64,000 nt of DNA from JADJGC01 sp964576925. Its GTDB lineage: Bacteria; Zixibacteria; MSB-5A5; CAIYYT01. The position numbers and the translations under genes are program-made. The notes below the pieces were generated by a model that did not search any database, was not told the origin of the DNA, and worked only from the letters and a program-made list of their open reading frames with translations. The stretch is from NCBI GenBank assembly GCA_964576925.1, contig CAZNWJ010000001.1:310001-374000 (forward strand), written 5' to 3'. This document shows, piece after piece, positions 17,633-25,784 of this stretch (positions within the stretch are counted from its first letter, which is position 1; each line of letters begins with the position of its first letter).

Positions 17633-18978
17633 ACCTGGGTCTCCTTTCGTGCGGCAGCCTGCTGTTGGCGTGAAGCGGCGATAATCTCGAGCATTGGATT
17701 GAGGTTATGTTTCCAGCCGAGGCACATTTCCCGGTGCTGCAGACCACGATCGACTCGCTGCGCCGGGCATCCACCCAAACAGATGGGAAGCAAGCTGCAG
17801 CTGGAACATTCTTCGTCTTCAAAGGCATTGAACTCAAATAGTCGCGTGAAGTTGGGATGCGTGTAGTCGACGGTGTCCCGGATATTCCCCATGATCTTCC
17901 CGCTGTCCCCGACATAATTGAAACACCGATAGAGATTTCCTTCGTGATCAACCAGGAAGGCGTTGACACGCTGCGCCATGCAGAAGGCGCTTGTCGGAGA
18001 AGGCAACTTCTCGATGCGAAAACCGTGCTTGAGCAGCAGGCGGAAATACTCGGACTCGACACCGGAAAAATCAGGATTGCTGTAACACGAATCGGTAATG
18101 TTGGAGCACGCAATCGATGCCGGTTCCAATTGGCCAAAGTAGATTCCGACTTTGCGCTGAAGTCCGGCCGCCTTGAGTTCCTCGAGCAATTCTTCGATGT
18201 CGGCAGCCGCAAAGCTCTTGTCGACGTTGATCCGGATACCCACCATCATGCGCGTGCAGGCGTACTTGATGTTTTCCACAATCTGAGCGAAACTGGGCTT
18301 GCCGTTCTTGAGAGGCCGTTTGGTTTCATGTATCCGGGCCGGGCCGTCCAGGGTCACCTGGATCATCGAGACCTTCAGCTCGACGAGCTTTTCCACAACT
18401 TCGCGGTTCAGGAGATAGCCGTTGGAAATCATGGTCGCAGTGTATTGAAAGTTCTTAACCTTCGCCATTTCCAGCATCGATTGCGAGACATCTTCAATAA
18501 CGTCAAGGGCTAGCAGCGGCTCACCGCCATACCAGCAAATGTCGACATGACGCAGCGCGTCCGCGCGGGTTTCGACAAAAGCAATCAGCGCTTCGATGAC
18601 CTCCGGCGACATCTTCCCTTTCTTATTGCTCTCAAAGCAATATGTACACGCCATATTACAAGCGAGTGTGGGGGCGACGACTAATCCCAATTCAGTCATA
18701 TCAAAGCGACTCATGCCGTGCGTGAATTTGATCGACTGGTACTCCTCCTGACTGTCCGGGTAGGCAAAGCGGCCGTATTCAAGTTGCTTCAACAATTCAC
18801 TCTCAGCAGCACTCAAGGGGGTCGCGCCGTTGGTTTGCCTAATCTTCTCCGCCAATTGCAGATAACTCTGGTAGTTTTCCGTCGTCATCAGCGCGACGGC
18901 GCCGGAGCGGGCATTAAACGCGATGTAGTATCCGTCATGCCAGGGTTGAAAGTGATTGAAGCGGGAGATTTTGGTCAT
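17629..18978 (-). CDS. Radical SAM/SPASM peptide maturase, RiPP maturase 1
   Basis: A 449-residue enzyme. The N-terminal ~95 residues (YYIAFNARSGAVALMTTENY) form a strand-rich region that might bind the leader peptide. The radical SAM core has CNMACTYCFES (about residues 107-117) and WYGGEPLL. The SPASM tail has CMAQRVNAFLVDHEGNLYRC, then CSSCSLLPICLGGC and a final MC. This is the architecture of sactipeptide/ranthipeptide thioether synthases. The gene begins 80 nt after the stop of the 40-residue cysteine peptide at 19059 and is the best candidate for its modifying enzyme. The ATG at 18978 has GAGCTC-rich sequence before it and only a weak ribosome site. Confidence 0.88.
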   Translation of the reverse strand: MTKISRFNHFQPWHDGYYIAFNARSGAVALMTTENYQSYLQLAEKIRQTNGATPLSAAESELLKQLEYGRFAYPDSQEEYQSIKFTHGMSRFDMTELGLVVAPTLACNMACTYCFESNKKGKMSPEVIEALIAFVETRADALRHVDICWYGGEPLLALDVIEDVSQSMLEMAKVKNFQYTATMISNGYLLNREVVEKLVELKVSMIQVTLDGPARIHETKRPLKNGKPSFAQIVENIKYACTRMMVGIRINVDKSFAAADIEELLEELKAAGLQRKVGIYFGQLEPASIACSNITDSCYSNPDFSGVESEYFRLLLKHGFRIEKLPSPTSAFCMAQRVNAFLVDHEGNLYRCFNYVGDSGKIMGNIRDTVDYTHPNFTRLFEFNAFEDEECSSCSLLPICLGGCPAQRVDRGLQHREMCLGWKHNLNPMLEIIAASRQQQAAARKETQV

Positions 18979-19058
18979 GGTGAGCTCTGTGAGCCGGAAA
19001 ATCGACCAAGCATGGCGAGGGCGTTTTGCCGCCCCCGCCAGACTACCTACCGAGTGAG

Positions 19059-19181
19059 TTATTCAGTCTCGGTCGGAACGCCGTACATCGGCTTGATCCC
19101 GCAAACACCAGTGCACTTTAAAAAGCACTTGGTCGTGCAGGCATCAACGGTGGCTTCCATGGGGTCGATCAAATAAATCAT
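19059..19181 (-). CDS. Putative RiPP precursor peptide with four CXXX repeats
   Basis: A 40-residue ORF too short for usual gene calling. The ATG at 19181 is preceded by a near-perfect ribosome site (AGGAGGGAG, 4-5 nt spacing) and the stop is TAA at 19059. A leader-like start (MIYLIDPMEATVDA) is followed by C-TTK-C-FLK-C-TGV-C at residues 15-27, then GIKPMYGVPTETE. The regular CX3CX3CX3C spacing recalls SCIFF/ranthipeptide precursors and the CXXX-repeat RiPP class known from radical SAM clusters. Two SPASM enzymes, a third radical SAM enzyme and an exporter follow on the same strand. Thioether crosslinks from Cys to neighbouring residues are the expected modification, which is inference. No GG cleavage site or other protease gene was seen. 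Confidence 0.82.
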   Translation of the reverse strand: MIYLIDPMEATVDACTTKCFLKCTGVCGIKPMYGVPTETE

Positions 19182-19629
19182 CCGACTCCCTCCTGTTGAA
19201 ACGTTGAAAGTGAGTTATGTGAGCTTGTGGCTCACGCGTATCGACCGTATCTGCGAAACGATGATACGTCCATCTCATTGCCGGGTCTGCCCACTGCTCT
19301 AATGCTGTTTGGTGGTGGAGTACGGGCTGCGATTCTGAGCCTGCTAGCTCGCGGCGGCAGGCCTGCCGTCTTAGTGATCGATCACGACAGAATGCAGTAG
19401 AGGTCGAGGACGCCATCAAAACCAGCCTGCCAGAGAACAAACCTTGAGCAAAGTGTCTACTAAGATGCGCAATGAATACGAAAAATGGAGTGTTTTGTCA
19501 AGTGCTAATTTTCACAAGCACCGTCCTTTTCGACAAAAATTGCCTTTTTTGACCAGTTAAGTAAGAGCAATCAGAGTTTACATCAGCAAGATGCAAACAC
19601 TGACTGCAGTAATTGCCAGGTAGCTAAGA
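19182..19629. other. Gene-free region upstream of the RiPP operon
   Basis: 448 bases. The strong ribosome site of the precursor lies at 19182-19192. A 98-residue minus-strand ORF overlapping the precursor has no ribosome site and was rejected. The distal part (19470-19620) is AT-rich, unlike its surroundings, and holds the likely promoter, which implies an untranslated leader of nearly 300 nt. Confidence 0.5.
19473..19501 (-). promoter_or_regulatory. Candidate sigma70 promoter of the RiPP operon
   Basis: On the minus strand, TTGACA (19501-19496, perfect) is followed after 17 nt by TATTCA (19478-19473, a weak -10). The -35 is convincing and the -10 is not. Confidence 0.35.
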
Positions 19630-19998
19630 TTAGCGGGCGTTCGGATCAGTTTGCATCACACCGCCGATATTGCCTTCTGTATCGTTGAAGTAGGCCAACC
19701 AACCGACCCCAGGAATCGGCATCTTCGGAACGACAATCGTACCGCCATGCTTCTGGATCTTCGTCATGTATTCATCGATGTTGGGGACTTCGATGGTGTT
19801 GTAGACATTGCCTTTGGGATCACGCCGGGGCATCATTCCGCCGTCGATTCCGGGCGATTTGGGATCACCGGTGCAGATCATCCAATATTCGACCGGCCCG
19901 TCCCATTTCTGGAATTTCCAATCGAAGACGTCGGTGTAGAATTTGCTGGCCCGATCCATGTTGTCGACATGGATCTCAAAATGGACTACTCGAGGCAT
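19630..19998 (-). CDS. VOC family (glyoxalase/bleomycin-resistance-like) protein
   Basis: A 122-residue protein of the vicinal oxygen chelate fold with two beta-alpha-beta3 halves. It begins PRVVHFEIHVDNMDRASKFYTDVF and ends with AYFNDTEGNIGGVMQTD, the usual metal-binding positions (His and Glu in DTEGN). Such small proteins bind metals or small molecules and cover many functions, so no substrate is proposed. ATG 19998 is preceded by GGGAG; the ATG four codons upstream at 20010 is the alternative. It stands alone. Confidence 0.88.
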   Translation of the reverse strand: MPRVVHFEIHVDNMDRASKFYTDVFDWKFQKWDGPVEYWMICTGDPKSPGIDGGMMPRRDPKGNVYNTIEVPNIDEYMTKIQKHGGTIVVPKMPIPGVGWLAYFNDTEGNIGGVMQTDPNAR

Positions 19999-20114
19999 TG
20001 GTGCTCCCATGATTGAGGTTACTGGTCAAGTCGATTACTGCTCAGATGTGGACGAGCGACCGGCGGTTGTGTCTAATGGAATTTTCTGCGAATCGCTCGC
20101 TTGAGACTAAGACG

Positions 20115-20471
20115 TTAATCTTTCAGTATTTTGGTGGCCTCCGGATTAAAGAGCACCCAAAAGGCGTAGACTCCGAGTGCAGTGCCGAAAGGTGGGCTGA
20201 TGACATTTATGATCGCCATAATGATGACGACGATTCTCGCCCAAGCTTTCTTATTGAGAAGTCCCCATCCGCCAATCACTTCCGGGATTCCAGTCAGTAT
20301 CGAGAAGCAACTGGCGATAATCCCGATGATCGTCAGGATGGCGAAGGCTTCCTCGCTACCCGTCAGAATCCCGCCACCAATGAACAATGCGAAAAGAAAG
20401 ATCCCAAAGCACAGCGAGATGATACCCCAGATTACGAAGAGTATCCCCAAGAGCCGAACATGTTGTTCCAT
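20115..20471 (-). CDS. Small hydrophobic membrane protein of unknown function
   Basis: A 118-residue protein with three to four predicted TM helices (LLGILFVIWGIISLCFGIFL, ILTIIGIIASCFSILTGIPEVIGG, ARIVVIIMAIINVISPPFGTALGVYAFWVLF). It ends FNPEATKILKD. The WGLLNKKAWARIV and GTALGVYAFWVLFNPE phrases are common in small uncharacterised bacterial membrane proteins. The start at ATG 20471 is supported by AGAGGAA and by membrane topology; the longer ORF start at 20696 adds 75 non-hydrophobic residues and overlaps the divergent gene. Confidence 0.75.
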   Translation of the reverse strand: MEQHVRLLGILFVIWGIISLCFGIFLFALFIGGGILTGSEEAFAILTIIGIIASCFSILTGIPEVIGGWGLLNKKAWARIVVIIMAIINVISPPFGTALGVYAFWVLFNPEATKILKD

Positions 20472-20683
20472 GATTCCTCTTACCCACCAAAAGATTAGCG
20501 TATACTGGTTATGACGAGTATAAATGCTTGAAGTTGCATCTGGCAAGTTTTGACTTTCGAGCGCCTTGCCTGCACCGTTTGCATCTGTCGGCAGATCAAC
20601 AAGCTTGCGGCCGACGATCGACGCAGGAGCATCAGAAGCGTCATCGGTTGGAACCAAAGACCGTCGAGAAGGAGAATTGAGAC

Positions 20684-21571
20684 ATGAAAGCCCCAATTAC
20701 GGCTGCACTGTTTTTCATCGCTATCATTGGAGTAAGAATGAGTAACGCGTCATCTAATCCAAGCGCACCAGTCGAGAAACTGGTGGCCACTGAGAAGGCA
20801 TTTGCCCAGATGTCACTCGATTCCGGCATGACTGCGGCGTTTCTCTACTTCCTTCACGATGAAGCGGTCGTTTTTCGCCCGGGACCGATTAGCGGCAAGC
20901 GTTGGTACCAGGATCGTACAAACAACGAAGCCATCCTGAATTGGCAGCCTGAGTTTGTCGAGATTTCGTCTGCCGGCGACTTGGGCTATTCTACCGGCCC
21001 GTGGGAGTATCGATCGAGTCGTTCGGATACAGCGACTTACTACGGCCGATTTGTCTCGATCTGGCAAAGGCAGGCTGACGGTAACTACAAGGTGATGGCC
21101 GATCTCGGCATTGACCACGAAGCAATTGAGTTGCCGGTCGACTCATCCAAGGCAAGTCTCTCTACTCTTCCTGCAAGCGGCGCCGGCGAAGCTGCTTCGC
21201 ATGACTCGTTGGTGGCGGAACTCAAGGCAGCTGAAGCGGCCTTCTCGAAAGCTTCGACCGAAGCCAGTTTGTCCAAGACTATGCAGATTTTCGGCGATGA
21301 CAGGGTTCGAATCTTGCGGCCCGGAAAGCTGCCATGGATTGGGGCGAATGCGGCAGACTCGTTGCTTGCCTCCTCACATCTATTGAACGACACACGTTTC
21401 GCCGACGTCTCCGCTTCCGGCGACCTTGGTTACACGTATGGCTTTTTCACTCATTGGCCGGTGGGCGCATCACCGACCCAGGGGACCATTGACAGCTACC
21501 TCCGTGTCTGGAAGAAAGTTGGCTCCAACTGGAAGATTGCTCTGGATATCGCGTTGCCGATGAAGAAGTGA
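20684..21571 (+). CDS. Secreted protein with two NTF2-like (SnoaL/DUF4440) domains
   Basis: A 295-residue protein. A signal peptide-like N-terminus (APITAALFFIAIIGVRMSNA) is followed by two tandem copies of an NTF2-like domain. The first, at about residues 30-155, has LVATEKAFAQMSLDSGMTAAFLYFLHDEAVVFRPG and GDLGYSTGPWEY. The second, at about 175-295, has LKAAEAAFSKASTEASLSKTMQIFGDDRVRILRPG and GDLGYTYGFFTHW. The matching phrases indicate internal duplication. NTF2-like folds bind small ligands or act as enzymes, and no catalytic residues could be assigned. GAAGGAGAA lies before ATG 20684. Confidence 0.8.
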   Translation: MKAPITAALFFIAIIGVRMSNASSNPSAPVEKLVATEKAFAQMSLDSGMTAAFLYFLHDEAVVFRPGPISGKRWYQDRTNNEAILNWQPEFVEISSAGDLGYSTGPWEYRSSRSDTATYYGRFVSIWQRQADGNYKVMADLGIDHEAIELPVDSSKASLSTLPASGAGEAASHDSLVAELKAAEAAFSKASTEASLSKTMQIFGDDRVRILRPGKLPWIGANAADSLLASSHLLNDTRFADVSASGDLGYTYGFFTHWPVGASPTQGTIDSYLRVWKKVGSNWKIALDIALPMKK

Positions 21572-21604
21572 TCTCAATAAGGCTCGCCTGCGGAAACTTT
21601 TGAC

Positions 21605-22816
21605 GTGTTCGAGCGTTTAGCTTTTACTATGCGCAGCGAACGACTTCTCCTCTTCACCCTGGCGGCGATCAATTTTACCCACATCGTCGATTTCATGATC
21701 ATGATGCCCTTGGGCCCGCAGTTAATGCGCCTCTTTGAGATTTCACCGCAGCAATTCTCAGCGCTGGTCTCGACCTATACGTTTTCCGCCGGCATCGCCA
21801 GTTTTGCCGGAGCCTTCTTGCTCGACCGATTCGATCGCAAACGCGCCTTGTTCGTAGCTTACTCCGGATTCGTCATCGGGACTTTTGCCTGCGCCTTGGC
21901 GCCAGGTTATCACTTGCTCCTCTCGGCGCGGATCATCACCGGCTGTTTCGGCGGCATCCTCTCCGCCTTGATTCTCTCGATCGTCGGCGACGTCATCCCC
22001 CACGAGCGCCGCGCCACCGCCATGGGAATCGTCATGGCGGCTTTCTCTGTCGCCTCGATCTTCGGCGTCCCGTTCGGGCTCTATATCGCCAACCAATTCT
22101 CCTGGCATGCACCGTTCTTCTTTCTCGGATTCCTGAGCTTGGTGCTTTTCGTCCCGATCATGATTTCTGTCCCGAGTTTGCGCGCCCATATGTCTTCTGA
22201 TCAACCCCACCCCAGTCCGGTGCGGGTTATTGCCACAATTGCGCGTAATGGCAATCAAATGTCGGCGCTCTGGTTCACGATCATGCTCGTACTCGGACAC
22301 TTTGCGATTATTCCCTTTATCTCGCCCTATATGGTCTCGAATGTCGGCTTTGCCGAGTCGGACCTGACGTACATCTACCTGCTTGGCGGTGCCGTAACCA
22401 TTTTCACTTCACCGCTGATCGGTCGACTTGCCGACCGCATCGGCAAGCCAAGAGTGTACGCCATCTTCGCGATACTGACACTGATCCCGGTCTTCCTAAT
22501 CACCAACCTACCCCACACCGCGCTGCCGATGGCTTTGGCAGTCACGACCATCTTTTTCGTGACCTCCAGCGGTCGTTTTATTCCAGCCATGGCAATGGTA
22601 ACCTCAGCCGTTGCCCCGCAAAATCGCGGAAAATTCCTTTCGATTAACTCCGCCGCGCAGCAATTGACTGCCGGCGTCGCTGCCGCCTTCGCCGGCATGA
22701 TTGTCACCAAGGACGCATCCGGTGCCCTGCTTCACTACCACTACGTTGGATACATCGCCATTGCCATTTCCATTCTCGCCATCTTGGTCAGCCGCCGCCT
22801 CCAGGTCGTAAGTTAG
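21605..22816 (+). CDS. MFS transporter
   Basis: A 403-residue major facilitator with 12 predicted helices. The loop motif FDRFDRKRALF-like (LLDRFDRKRALFVAYSGF) lies between helices 2 and 3, and RLADRIGKPRVYAIF gives the second-half equivalent. The overall pattern (drug:H+ antiporter-like, AraJ/YceL type) suggests export of a small molecule, with no substrate hint. The start was taken as GTG 21605; ATG 21629 is equally possible. It lies 33 nt after the NTF2-like gene and 60 nt before the rhodanese gene. Confidence 0.9.
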   Translation: MFERLAFTMRSERLLLFTLAAINFTHIVDFMIMMPLGPQLMRLFEISPQQFSALVSTYTFSAGIASFAGAFLLDRFDRKRALFVAYSGFVIGTFACALAPGYHLLLSARIITGCFGGILSALILSIVGDVIPHERRATAMGIVMAAFSVASIFGVPFGLYIANQFSWHAPFFFLGFLSLVLFVPIMISVPSLRAHMSSDQPHPSPVRVIATIARNGNQMSALWFTIMLVLGHFAIIPFISPYMVSNVGFAESDLTYIYLLGGAVTIFTSPLIGRLADRIGKPRVYAIFAILTLIPVFLITNLPHTALPMALAVTTIFFVTSSGRFIPAMAMVTSAVAPQNRGKFLSINSAAQQLTAGVAAAFAGMIVTKDASGALLHYHYVGYIAIAISILAILVSRRLQVVS

Positions 22817-22876
22817 TCCGCCCGCGACCATCGCGTTTTGCTTGCACTTTCGGGCCGGACGCCTGATAATCTCTGT

Positions 22877-23200
22877 ATGAAGCCAACCATGATCCAAGCG
22901 GCCGATGTCCGTCGCCGCCTCCTGGCTAACGACAACATTATCCTCGTCTCGGTGTTTGGCGATCAGTTGCACCGACATTCGCATCTTGAGGGCGCGATCT
23001 CTCTGGATGAGCTCGAGCGTCGAGCCGAACATCTCGATCGGCGGACAGCTCTCGTTTTCTACTGAGCGTGAGTAGCGGATGAAAGCGCCGTCAGTTTGGC
23101 GGCCGAGTATTCTGCGCGGGGCTTTGAAGATGTGCGCGTATTGGAAGGCGGGGTTACTTCATGGCATCGGGAAGGCTTTCCCATCATTCAATCAGCTTGA
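22877..23200 (+). CDS. Rhodanese-like sulfurtransferase with two in-frame TGA codons (selenoprotein candidate or pseudogene)
   Basis: From ATG 22877 the frame reads a single rhodanese domain of 107 codons: VRRRLLANDNIILVSVF, then HLEGAISLDELERRAEHLD, then ALVFY, and after the interruption ADESAVSLAAEYSARGFED, then VLEGGVTSWHREGFPI and a final TGA. Between them are TGA (23063-23065), GCG and TGA (23069-23071), giving Y-x-A-x-V-A-D-E-S-A. In related rhodaneses this loop reads YCxCPNExxSA, so both TGA codons fall exactly on its cysteines, the first being the catalytic one. No frameshift is present and the C-terminal half is well preserved. Selenocysteine insertion at both sites would explain this. 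Two chance nonsense mutations in a decaying gene cannot be excluded. A simple gene call would stop at 23065. Confidence 0.6.
23063..23101 (+). promoter_or_regulatory. Candidate bacterial SECIS-like hairpin after the two TGA codons
   Basis: Downstream of the TGA pair, CGCC (23086-23089) pairs with GGCG (23098-23101) around an 8-nt loop that begins with G. The loop starts 18 nt after the second TGA and 24 nt after the first, inside the window described for bacterial SECIS elements. The upper stem is only 4 bp, so chance is quite possible. Confidence 0.3.
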
Positions 23201-23459
23201 CCCACGCCACTGCAACCCAAGTCGAACCCAACCTGCGAGGAAAGCGTGAACTTCTGTAACGGCGCTTGCACACCCAGCCGAGATGCCTGCAATCTTTAGC
23301 ATATCATCCCCTCTCTGTTCAACGACTGCACAGCCCCTAACTTCAAGTCCTGCATTCAAGTATCACACCTACTCGCCTCTGCCCACGCGTCGTCGGGCTC
23401 GGCATACCGGTTGCGTTATCTCTTTCTCGCGAACGATAGAGAGGGAAGGAGAGACAACG

Positions 23460-24080
23460 ATGGTCGCAACCGAAATGAAACGCGGATTTCCAAAGCAGCG
23501 ATTTGAGAAGTCCGTCGAACCGCGAGTAAAGAAAGACGAAGACGGCTTCTTCATCTACACGCTCAGCGAAAACGTCAAAGTTTACTTCGAAGACTATTAC
23601 GGATTTCTGGAACAAGTTGAGCAGCGCGCCCTTGCCGATATTGGCGACATCAAGTCCAAGGAAGCTGCTCTAAAACCGCATGAAACCGAGTTGCGCGCAT
23701 ACCTTTGTGCCCGCAAGAAGGTGCTCGAAACGCTGCTGCGCACGGTCTACGACTTCTATACCGAAGAAAACAACTTCGGCGTGGTGATGACGCCCTGGTG
23801 TTTCGGCACCGTCGTGCTCGAGAAAGTCGAGGCCTTTCGCGATAAGCTCGCCAAGGGCAATGTCGACGATAACGACCTGCCGGAATACACGTACGACGTC
23901 GTGCGCTATATGGAGGAAATCTATCGCAAGACCCTGCTGGATACCTTTGGGTTCCCGGAAAAAGCCTTCTCCATGCGCTGGCAGTACTCCGAGCTGCTTA
24001 AGCGTTATTCCAAGGCACTGACTAATATCAGCGCCTCCCTGCAATCGGTGATGATGCTCGTCAAGAGCTACGGCAGCTAA
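23460..24080 (+). CDS. Hypothetical cytosolic protein
   Basis: A 206-residue protein I do not recognise. It is charged and mostly helical, with no signal peptide or TM helix. Notable stretches are FFIYTLSENVKVYFEDYYGF, TVYDFYTEENNFGVVMTPWC and a Leu/Ser-rich C-terminus (LLKRYSKALTNISASLQSVM). ATG 23460 follows a clear GAAGGAGAG, while the ORF start at 23283 adds 59 residues of low plausibility. A strong terminator follows at 24129, so the gene is transcribed alone, probably from the 258-nt region upstream. Confidence 0.75.
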   Translation: MVATEMKRGFPKQRFEKSVEPRVKKDEDGFFIYTLSENVKVYFEDYYGFLEQVEQRALADIGDIKSKEAALKPHETELRAYLCARKKVLETLLRTVYDFYTEENNFGVVMTPWCFGTVVLEKVEAFRDKLAKGNVDDNDLPEYTYDVVRYMEEIYRKTLLDTFGFPEKAFSMRWQYSELLKRYSKALTNISASLQSVMMLVKSYGS

Positions 24081-24128
24081 ATCATACCCTCCATTACAGT
24101 AACGCCTGTTGGCCCCTCCCTTTCTGTC

Positions 24129-24159
24129 AGCCGGCTGCGCCAAAACGCAGCCGGCTTTT
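24129..24159 (+). terminator. Rho-independent terminator
   Basis: AGCCGGCTGCG (24129-24139), a 6-nt loop, CGCAGCCGGCT (24146-24156) and TTTG. This perfect 11-bp stem lies 48 nt after the hypothetical gene. Confidence 0.75.
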
Positions 24160-24201
24160 GTTGATCAAGTCACCGCTTAATTGTGACGATATCACTCAAT
24201 A

Positions 24202-25206
24202 ATGACGCTCCAAACACGCCAGCCGGCGGGCCGCAGTGCCCGTTTTGAGCATCCGGCATTCCTGCCTATTCGCGTCGAATCGTTGCGGGTTGATAAGATC
24301 CTGCAATTCGACGTCTACGTGTATGTCGGCAAGGAGCTGGTTCTCTATCGATCCCAGCAGCTCCCCTTCACGGAGCAGAATCTGGCCAAGCTGCGCGAAA
24401 ACAAGGTTGAGATGATTTACATCTCCTATGAGTCGCGCCATGCTTACCAGAGGTATCTGGAGGACAACTTACCGGAAATCCTGCGCGATCCGCAAGTTGA
24501 GGAGGTCAAGAAGGCCGAAATTCTCTACGACACTTCAAAAGCCCTGATCAAAGAGGTATTCGCCAATCCGACGTTTTCGGAGAATATCAAGCGCAGTCAG
24601 GATATGGTGGAAAATACGATTGACTACATTCTCAAGGGCCGCGAAGCGTTTCTCAACCTGATGAAGATCACATCGTTTAACTACTATACCTACACGCACT
24701 CAGTTAACGTCAGTACCTTCACGCTTTCACTCGCCCGGCAATTAGGGATAACTGACCGCCAAGAACTGACAATTCTGGGCACCGGTGCGCTCCTGCACGA
24801 TGTCGGAAAAAGCAAAGTTCCTGAGCGAATTCTGACAAAACGCTCTGCGCTAAATCGTTCGGAGTTCGAGATCATGAAAAAACATCCGGGATGGGGTACC
24901 GAATTGCTTTTGGAAACCGCGATGATTCCGGACGAATCGTACGACCCGGTCATGCACCATCACGAACGACTCGACGGCAGCGGCTATCCGAACGGTCTGC
25001 TTGAAAACGATATTCATCCCTATAGCCGCATTGTCGCTATTGCCGACGTCTTCGATGCCTTGACTACCGAGCGTGTTTATCAGGCCGCCATCGGCACCTA
25101 CCCAGCTTTGAAGTTAATGCACGGAACCAAGAACAACTTCGATCAACACTTTCTTCGTGAGTTTACCGTACTAATGGGCCCTGACAGCCCGCAAGTAAAG
25201 ATCTAA
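24202..25206 (+). CDS. HD-GYP domain protein (putative c-di-GMP phosphodiesterase)
   Basis: A 334-residue protein. An N-terminal region of about 150 residues (RVESLRVDKILQFDVYVYVG, then LREN-KVEMIYISYESR) matches the DUF3391-like domain often found before HD-GYP. The HD-GYP domain spans about 150-330 and has the HD-plus-GK motif HDVGKSKVPERIL, KKHPGWGTELL and HHERLDGSGYP, so metal ligands and the GYP signature are intact. The enzyme would hydrolyse cyclic di-GMP to GMP and thus lower the biofilm/motility messenger. ATG 24202 has no strong ribosome site. It is single, after a terminator. Confidence 0.92.
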   Translation: MTLQTRQPAGRSARFEHPAFLPIRVESLRVDKILQFDVYVYVGKELVLYRSQQLPFTEQNLAKLRENKVEMIYISYESRHAYQRYLEDNLPEILRDPQVEEVKKAEILYDTSKALIKEVFANPTFSENIKRSQDMVENTIDYILKGREAFLNLMKITSFNYYTYTHSVNVSTFTLSLARQLGITDRQELTILGTGALLHDVGKSKVPERILTKRSALNRSEFEIMKKHPGWGTELLLETAMIPDESYDPVMHHHERLDGSGYPNGLLENDIHPYSRIVAIADVFDALTTERVYQAAIGTYPALKLMHGTKNNFDQHFLREFTVLMGPDSPQVKI

Positions 25207-25308
25207 ACCCGACTTCTTTCTCCCTTTCCTGATTTCAATAGCGTGACATTGCTTTGTTGTCTCGCTATATTGGCCGGCGAGAATGAGCTAATTGGGAGGA
25301 AGAAGAAG

Positions 25309-25701
25309 ATGCCCAGAAAAACCATCGCTACCGACAAGGCACCAAAGGCAGTGGGGCCCTATGCCCAGGCAGTCCAGATACATGACTTCAAGAACCTGAT
25401 CTTCACCTCGGGACAAATTGCAATCGATCCGGGTACGGGTAAGTTCATTGGCGGCGATATTACGATGCAGACGCACCAAGTTATCAAGAATCTCTCGGCT
25501 ATCCTCGAAGCGGCCGGCACTGACCTGCGCCATGTCTTTAAGACCACCGTATTCCTGAAGTCGATGGATGATTTCAAGGCCATGAACGAAGTCTACGCCT
25601 CTTACTTTGCGGATCAACTTCCTGCGCGGTCGACGGTGCAGGTCTCTCGATTACCGTTGGATGTGGATGTGGAGATAGAGGCAATTGCATTTGTCGATTG
25701 A
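25309..25701 (+). CDS. ridA: RidA family reactive intermediate deaminase
   Basis: A 130-residue RidA/YjgF protein that hydrolyses reactive enamine/imine intermediates such as 2-aminoacrylate. Diagnostic phrases are KAVGPYAQAVQI, LIFTSGQIAIDPGTG and RSTVQVSRLPLDVDVEIEAIAFV, which includes the conserved catalytic Arg in ARSTVQV. ATG 25309 is preceded by GGGAGGA, whereas the ORF start at 25243 would add 22 hydrophobic residues with no ribosome site. The next gene begins 83 nt downstream. Confidence 0.95.
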   Translation: MPRKTIATDKAPKAVGPYAQAVQIHDFKNLIFTSGQIAIDPGTGKFIGGDITMQTHQVIKNLSAILEAAGTDLRHVFKTTVFLKSMDDFKAMNEVYASYFADQLPARSTVQVSRLPLDVDVEIEAIAFVD

Positions 25702-25784
25702 CGCAATGTGCAAGGCGCTGCCTGAGTTCGCCCCAGCAAATGGGGCTATTGAACCGTCAGACCAGTTTGTTCGAGCATAACGAT

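Noticed and set aside
19144..19440. 98-codon minus-strand ORF overlapping the RiPP precursor
   Set aside because: Different frame, no ribosome site, random-looking protein, while the precursor has a strong site.
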